From Syntrophaceae bacterium UBA1411 (GTDB taxonomy: Bacteria > Desulfobacterota > Syntrophia > Syntrophales > Smithellaceae): 10,248 nt of DNA. The notes below the pieces were generated by a model. The model did no database searches and was not told the DNA's origin. It saw nothing but the letters and a program-made list of their open reading frames with translations. The DNA lies in contig DBPV01000083.1 of the NCBI GenBank assembly GCA_002304995.1, forward strand, positions 1 to 10,248, read 5' to 3'. Shown here piece by piece: positions 6,194 through 10,248 of the stretch (position 1 is the stretch's first letter; each line of letters begins with the position of its first letter). Both the position numbers and the translations under genes were made by a program.

Positions 6194-9100
6194 CGCGAAT
6201 TATCCATTGAGCAACTCGTTAAACTGCAATACGCCGATAAGACTCCTTCTGAACTGCTTCGCTCCGCCCCGTCCGTGCTCATCGGCATCGACGACCGCAT
6301 CGCGTCTGTTTTGAGCGGCCTGGCGATTAAAACGGTGTTCGACTTGTCGCAAAGCCGCATCTTCCGCGCCGCCGAACAGATTGCCCAGACGCTCAGCGAG
6401 GAGACATCCATTTTCAAACTGTTCGGCCGGGTGGCCACCGAAATGGTAAATGACGACTATCTGGACATGACGCCCCGGCAGCTGGCCTCCCAAAGCATCC
6501 TGGTGCTTGAAGGCATCGGCCCCCGGAACTTTCAGGCGGTGCGCAGCGCCATACAGCTGGACACCGTGCGCGACCTGTCGCTTTGGCCGCCTTACCTGGC
6601 TGCCAAAACCATCTACCGGCACGCGTTTAACATCGACAACGCCCGACTGGAGGATCCGGAGGCGCCCGGCGAGCTGCTGCCGGTCGCCCGCAGTTACTGG
6701 ACGGAGCGGCGCTTCATCAAAAAGCTGTTTATCGAGGAAGTCGCTGCGAACCGGACCAACCGGCCTTTGAACCAGCCCATCGACGTCCTGGCGGCGCTCG
6801 AAGGGTCTTACTTCACGCAGCCGTTGCTGGGCGCCATGCTGACATTTGAGCAGACCTGGACGCCGCACGGCCTGTCTCTGGGCAGTCTAGTTCATTCGCT
6901 CGCGCTCGCGCCCGCTGAAAGCACGCGGATCGCTCTCGTTGACTGGCAGCGGCAGGAAGCGGCGCGCCTTTCGGAATCCACCGATCAGCAGGAACGGCTG
7001 TCGAATTTGCTGAGCCAGGAAAGCGCCATCTCGGAAATTGCCAACGGAGTGATCAGCGAAGTCCAGGAGGGGAAATCTGCGACGGTTACAAACTCTTCCA
7101 GCACGTCAGGCGGAAGCAGCAGCGGCGTGCTCGGTTCGCTTTTCGGCGGAACCTCCTCAGGAAATGCGTCGACCACGTCAAAGACCTTGTCCGTGGCCTC
7201 GTCTTCGGGAAAGCGCGATGTTGCTCTGTCCACGAGTCAGGATATCCGCCAGAGCACACAGCAACAGGCCGCTTCCGTGCGGTCGCGGCGGGCCACCGCC
7301 GTCAAGGAGGTCGAGCAGTCGGAAAAAGAGGAAATCCGCACACGCATTATTACAAATTACAACCACTCGCACGCGCTGTCGATTCATTACTATGAAGTGC
7401 TTCAGATCTATAAGATGATGCTCCGGCACACGCGGACCGACCGGTTGGTCTTTGTGCCGATGCAGCCCCTGAATCTTAAAGACCGCAACGTCCTGCGGCG
7501 CTTCAGGCATGTCCTCAAGGCCGCTGCGCGAAACGACGCAGAGCTTGACCTGATTGCGCATTATACCGGGGAAGTCCGGCTGGAAAATCTCGCGCCGCAG
7601 GTCGGAGTGAAGCCCCGCTACATCTACGTCAACGATGACGCGGTGGTGGAAGCCATTGAAGTCAGCGGCGCAAGTCTTTACCGCCGGTGGGAGGTTTCGC
7701 AACTCCAGCTTAAACTCCAAAACGACCAGACCCTCCAGCTTGACGATTTCCGGCAGGTTCAGACAGCCACCTTCCGTTTTGAACCGTCTCGCCTTCTTAC
7801 CGTCAGAGACATTGTCCGCATCGGCGTGAAATACAAGCATTTGCTTGAATATGAAGACCGTATGTTCGCCCAGACATCTCTGTTTATGAAGTCCGGCAAC
7901 TCTCCAGTGACCCTGCGTCTTCACCATCACCTGCCGACAACGCGTTCGGGGGAGACGAATTCCTTTCAGGAAAAATGGCTGGTCGGCGTCGATCCGGGTT
8001 TCTACTCAGGCGATTTCATCAACGTCCTGGATGAAGACAAGGACTACTTCAGCCGGGTTATCTGGAACAGTCTCGATGAAAGCCAGATCGCGCGCCTCTT
8101 GCAGCCGTACACGTTCAAGAACCGCCCGCTTTTGGGGTCGGTGGACTTCCCGCCGCTGGGCGTTTACGGAAACTGCCTGGTTTTCATCTATCGCCACGAA
8201 GACGATCCGGAATGGCGCACCTGGAAGAAAACGCACATCAGCGACCTGGCCGAGGAAGAGGATTTTATTTCCGTGCCCACCGGCGGTCTGTTTGCGGAAT
8301 CGGTGCTGGGTCGGTACAACGCCTCCGAAAAAATCGATCTCACCCGGTTCTGGAACTGGCAGGATTCACCCATTCCCTTCGGCGCGCCGGACATCGCGCC
8401 TGTGTCCGCCGGTTCGCGTTATGCCCCCGACGGCCTGACGACCGGAAATCTCGAACCGTCCGCAATACAACTGATGCAGCCCAATCCTCTGCCGGCGCCG
8501 CAAGGCATGAGCGCGCTCCAGGGGGCGCTCACCACGTCCGAAATTTTCCGCAACATGAGCGGGCTCGTTGAAGGCATTGCCGCCAACACGGCCGGCATGC
8601 AGGTGAGCGGCCAGGCGGCGGTGCAGCAGGCCTCCCTGGCGTCTGAAAATTTCAAGACGGCGGTAAATGCCGTAGGCGACATCGTAAAAACGGCCATCGG
8701 TCTTCCCCCGACCGGATCGGAAGGTGGAAAATCAAGCACGCAGCTGGGCGGTGAAATCAATCTGGCCAAAACGATCGACGCGATGAAATCCGGCGCGGCG
8801 GGCGGGAGCGCGGGCAGCGCGGGTGTCATAGGCGGCGGCGCGAATGAGAAGTCCGCCCTCCAGTCCGTGCTGGAAAGCAGCCTCAGTCCGGTCCGGCCCG
8901 CCGTCGACGCGATTACGGGATCCCGCGCCTGGAGCGGTCAGTCGGCGGTTCCTTCTTCAACAGAATCCGGCAGCGAAACCGATGCGAACGACGAGGGGGC
9001 GGAACCGTCCGGCGATGCCGATGGAGAAGACAATCCGGACGATGAGTCATCTCTCGCCATTAAATTTGCCATTGCCGGGGAGGATGGGCTTAATATTCGG

Positions 9101-10171
9101 GAGAAGGCGGATTCGAAAAGCGAGATTCTGGGGAAACTCCGGCAAGGCACAATCGTCGAAGTGCTGGGATCTGAAAACAATCGTGTTCAGATTTGTACGG
9201 ATGAAGGAATTACCGGTTATACACTCGCTTCTTCCACTGTGCAAACGTTGGATCCGGTTTGCCTGGGAATGGTCGACCGGCACAGCAATGTGGGAATCCT
9301 GATTGCCGCTTTCAATAGCGGTGCGGTCTCGAACAGAGCGTTTAACGAAATTCATTATCATGTTTCGGGGGATCCGCATCTGACCATGGGGTTCGGACAC
9401 TTCGCCGAGGGGACGCTGGATAATTTTTTCAAAAACATGCCCCAGGACATGAGAAATGAAATCGTGGACAGCATCTGGCAGCACCTGGAAGGTAATCCAA
9501 AGGCGCTGAAGCAGTTTACAGATGAGTTCAGCCTTGCGGCTTCCGACGAGGCGCCGGTCAAGCAGACGCTGAACGATTTTCTGGGCGTTAACTCAACTCT
9601 TTCCGCTTGGGCTCATAAGAAAATCGCAGCGGATCCAAAGAAAAACAAGAATATATTTAATAAATCCGGACACTGGTTTTATGATTCGATGAAGAAGGCG
9701 CTTCTTATACCGTCTGTCCGGGAATACCAAATCTCATTTTGGCAAGGCCAGACTCCCCTCGCTGACGGACAAAGTAATGCCCAAAAGCTGGGATTGGAAA
9801 AAATATATGGCGCAGTTGCCGCTTTGACGTCGGCGCGGAGCACTGGAATTGATGGCGGCTATCAAGCCATTCTTGGTAAAGGGTCCCTCTCATTTGCCGG
9901 ATATACATTCAAGACTTCCGCCTGTCCGGAGAAGTATAAACCGGAAAACATCACCCTTGACGAAACAATTCTTAATCAGGATTGGCAAGCCCTTTTAATC
10001 TGGATGCACTATAACAGCACCAGAAAGGACATCCGGGAGAGACAGAAAGCCATCTGGTACCGCTGGTTTGAACCGTCATGGGGAACTTTGCCGGAACACA
10101 ACAAAATGCCTGGAAAGCACACGGGTGTCGCCATGGAACGCACAGCGGACGGCAGCATCGCCTTTTCTTAG
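6191..10171 (+). CDS. Large multidomain protein with SH3b and putative lysozyme-like C-terminal domains; family unknown
   Basis: I do not recognise the whole 1326-residue protein. Two helix-hairpin-helix-like repeats are seen at about 25-64 and 101-141, each with an L-x-GI...TV-x-DLS pattern. The region at about 226-300 has SLGSLVHSLALAPAE followed by a probable coiled coil. A Ser/Gly/Thr-rich linker spans about 299-340, then a second charged helix leads into NYNHSHALSIHYYEVLQIYK (389-408). Residues 410-740 look like a folded mixed domain. A helical, Ala/Gly-rich, low-complexity stretch covers 770-890, and an acidic Asp/Glu/Ser/Gly linker covers 926-953. A bacterial SH3 domain follows at about 955-1020 (LNIREKADSKSEILGKL). 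The C-terminal domain at about 1035-1326 contains E1053 and GDPHLTMGFGH (1060-1070), which resembles the catalytic E...D...T-x-GxGH of lysozyme-fold glycosidases such as GH24 and GH46. SH3b plus lysozyme-like fold suggests peptidoglycan or related glycan cleavage; this is inference. There is no signal peptide or membrane helix, so export would need another route. GC drops from 72% (8761-8820) to about 43-53% in the C-terminal coding part. The gene has its own promoter and a GTG start. Confidence 0.85.
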   Translation: MRELSIEQLVKLQYADKTPSELLRSAPSVLIGIDDRIASVLSGLAIKTVFDLSQSRIFRAAEQIAQTLSEETSIFKLFGRVATEMVNDDYLDMTPRQLASQSILVLEGIGPRNFQAVRSAIQLDTVRDLSLWPPYLAAKTIYRHAFNIDNARLEDPEAPGELLPVARSYWTERRFIKKLFIEEVAANRTNRPLNQPIDVLAALEGSYFTQPLLGAMLTFEQTWTPHGLSLGSLVHSLALAPAESTRIALVDWQRQEAARLSESTDQQERLSNLLSQESAISEIANGVISEVQEGKSATVTNSSSTSGGSSSGVLGSLFGGTSSGNASTTSKTLSVASSSGKRDVALSTSQDIRQSTQQQAASVRSRRATAVKEVEQSEKEEIRTRIITNYNHSHALSIHYYEVLQIYKMMLRHTRTDRLVFVPMQPLNLKDRNVLRRFRHVLKAAARNDAELDLIAHYTGEVRLENLAPQVGVKPRYIYVNDDAVVEAIEVSGASLYRRWEVSQLQLKLQNDQTLQLDDFRQVQTATFRFEPSRLLTVRDIVRIGVKYKHLLEYEDRMFAQTSLFMKSGNSPVTLRLHHHLPTTRSGETNSFQEKWLVGVDPGFYSGDFINVLDEDKDYFSRVIWNSLDESQIARLLQPYTFKNRPLLGSVDFPPLGVYGNCLVFIYRHEDDPEWRTWKKTHISDLAEEEDFISVPTGGLFAESVLGRYNASEKIDLTRFWNWQDSPIPFGAPDIAPVSAGSRYAPDGLTTGNLEPSAIQLMQPNPLPAPQGMSALQGALTTSEIFRNMSGLVEGIAANTAGMQVSGQAAVQQASLASENFKTAVNAVGDIVKTAIGLPPTGSEGGKSSTQLGGEINLAKTIDAMKSGAAGGSAGSAGVIGGGANEKSALQSVLESSLSPVRPAVDAITGSRAWSGQSAVPSSTESGSETDANDEGAEPSGDADGEDNPDDESSLAIKFAIAGEDGLNIREKADSKSEILGKLRQGTIVEVLGSENNRVQICTDEGITGYTLASSTVQTLDPVCLGMVDRHSNVGILIAAFNSGAVSNRAFNEIHYHVSGDPHLTMGFGHFAEGTLDNFFKNMPQDMRNEIVDSIWQHLEGNPKALKQFTDEFSLAASDEAPVKQTLNDFLGVNSTLSAWAHKKIAADPKKNKNIFNKSGHWFYDSMKKALLIPSVREYQISFWQGQTPLADGQSNAQKLGLEKIYGAVAALTSARSTGIDGGYQAILGKGSLSFAGYTFKTSACPEKYKPENITLDETILNQDWQALLIWMHYNSTRKDIRERQKAIWYRWFEPSWGTLPEHNKMPGKHTGVAMERTADGSIAFS

Positions 10172-10214
10172 GAAAGCGCTGCATTGTGTCGCCGGGGCAA
10201 GGGAGTGTGAATCA

Positions 10215-10237
10215 AAGGATGTTTGAAAACATATCTT
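10215..10237 (+). other. Small hairpin after the large gene
   Basis: AAGGATGTT and AACATATCTT can pair around a TGAA loop, with one bulged A and one G-U pair. The core ATGTT/AACAT stem is perfect. It begins 44 nt after the stop codon at 10171. The following bases are CCCTCTAACGA, not a T run, so it is at best a poor terminator. The window ends at 10248 with no further gene visible in this 77-bp tail. Confidence 0.2.
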
Positions 10238-10248
10238 CCCTCTAACGA

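Noticed and set aside
1..10248. CRISPR array, tRNA or rRNA gene, or insertion sequence
   Set aside because: No regularly spaced repeats, no cloverleaf or rRNA-like sequence, and no transposase-like frame or paired terminal repeats were seen.

Overview
The window appears to be chromosomal DNA of a Gram-negative-type bacterium with moderate GC. A Desulfobacterota-like (former Deltaproteobacteria) host is my guess. It rests on a GTAGGGGC...GCCCCTAC type palindrome at the left edge and on the style of the restriction genes. No taxonomic marker gene is present, so this is a weak inference.

Positions 1-5871 hold the downstream part of a type I restriction-modification locus, all on the + strand. 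The order is hsdS (specificity subunit, 148-1293), an AAA ATPase of the AAA_14/DUF4143 type (best start 1385, to 2632), and hsdR (restriction and translocation subunit, 2629-5871). The ATPase stop and the hsdR start overlap as ATGA, so the two are almost certainly translated as a coupled pair. No hsdM methyltransferase is present; it should lie to the left of position 1. HsdS would set the target site for methylation by HsdM and cleavage by HsdR. The ATPase is a passenger of unknown role, a kind of gene often found beside or inside such loci. A perfect 28-bp palindrome at 9-36 marks the boundary upstream of hsdS.

Positions 5872-6190 are a 319-bp gap without a convincing gene. The gap holds a weak hairpin after hsdR, a very good sigma70-type promoter (TTGACA, 18 bp, TATACT at 6000-6029) and an approximately 155-nt leader with two hairpins and one competing long-range pairing. 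A clean Shine-Dalgarno sequence lies before a GTG start.

Positions 6191-10171 are one very large gene for a 1326-residue protein that I cannot assign to a named family. It has two helix-hairpin-helix-like repeats at the N terminus, a long central region with a Ser/Gly-rich linker between probable coiled coils, a helical Ala/Gly-rich stretch and an acidic linker. It ends in a bacterial SH3 domain followed by a C-terminal domain with a lysozyme-like motif (E...GDPHLTMGFGH). No signal peptide or membrane segment is visible. The base composition falls sharply where the SH3/lysozyme-like module begins, as expected if the C-terminal module was acquired or exchanged separately. This protein is the most interesting item in the window: a possible cell-wall-degrading effector or structural hydrolase with an unexplained route out of the cell.

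The last 77 bases (10172-10248) hold only a small hairpin.
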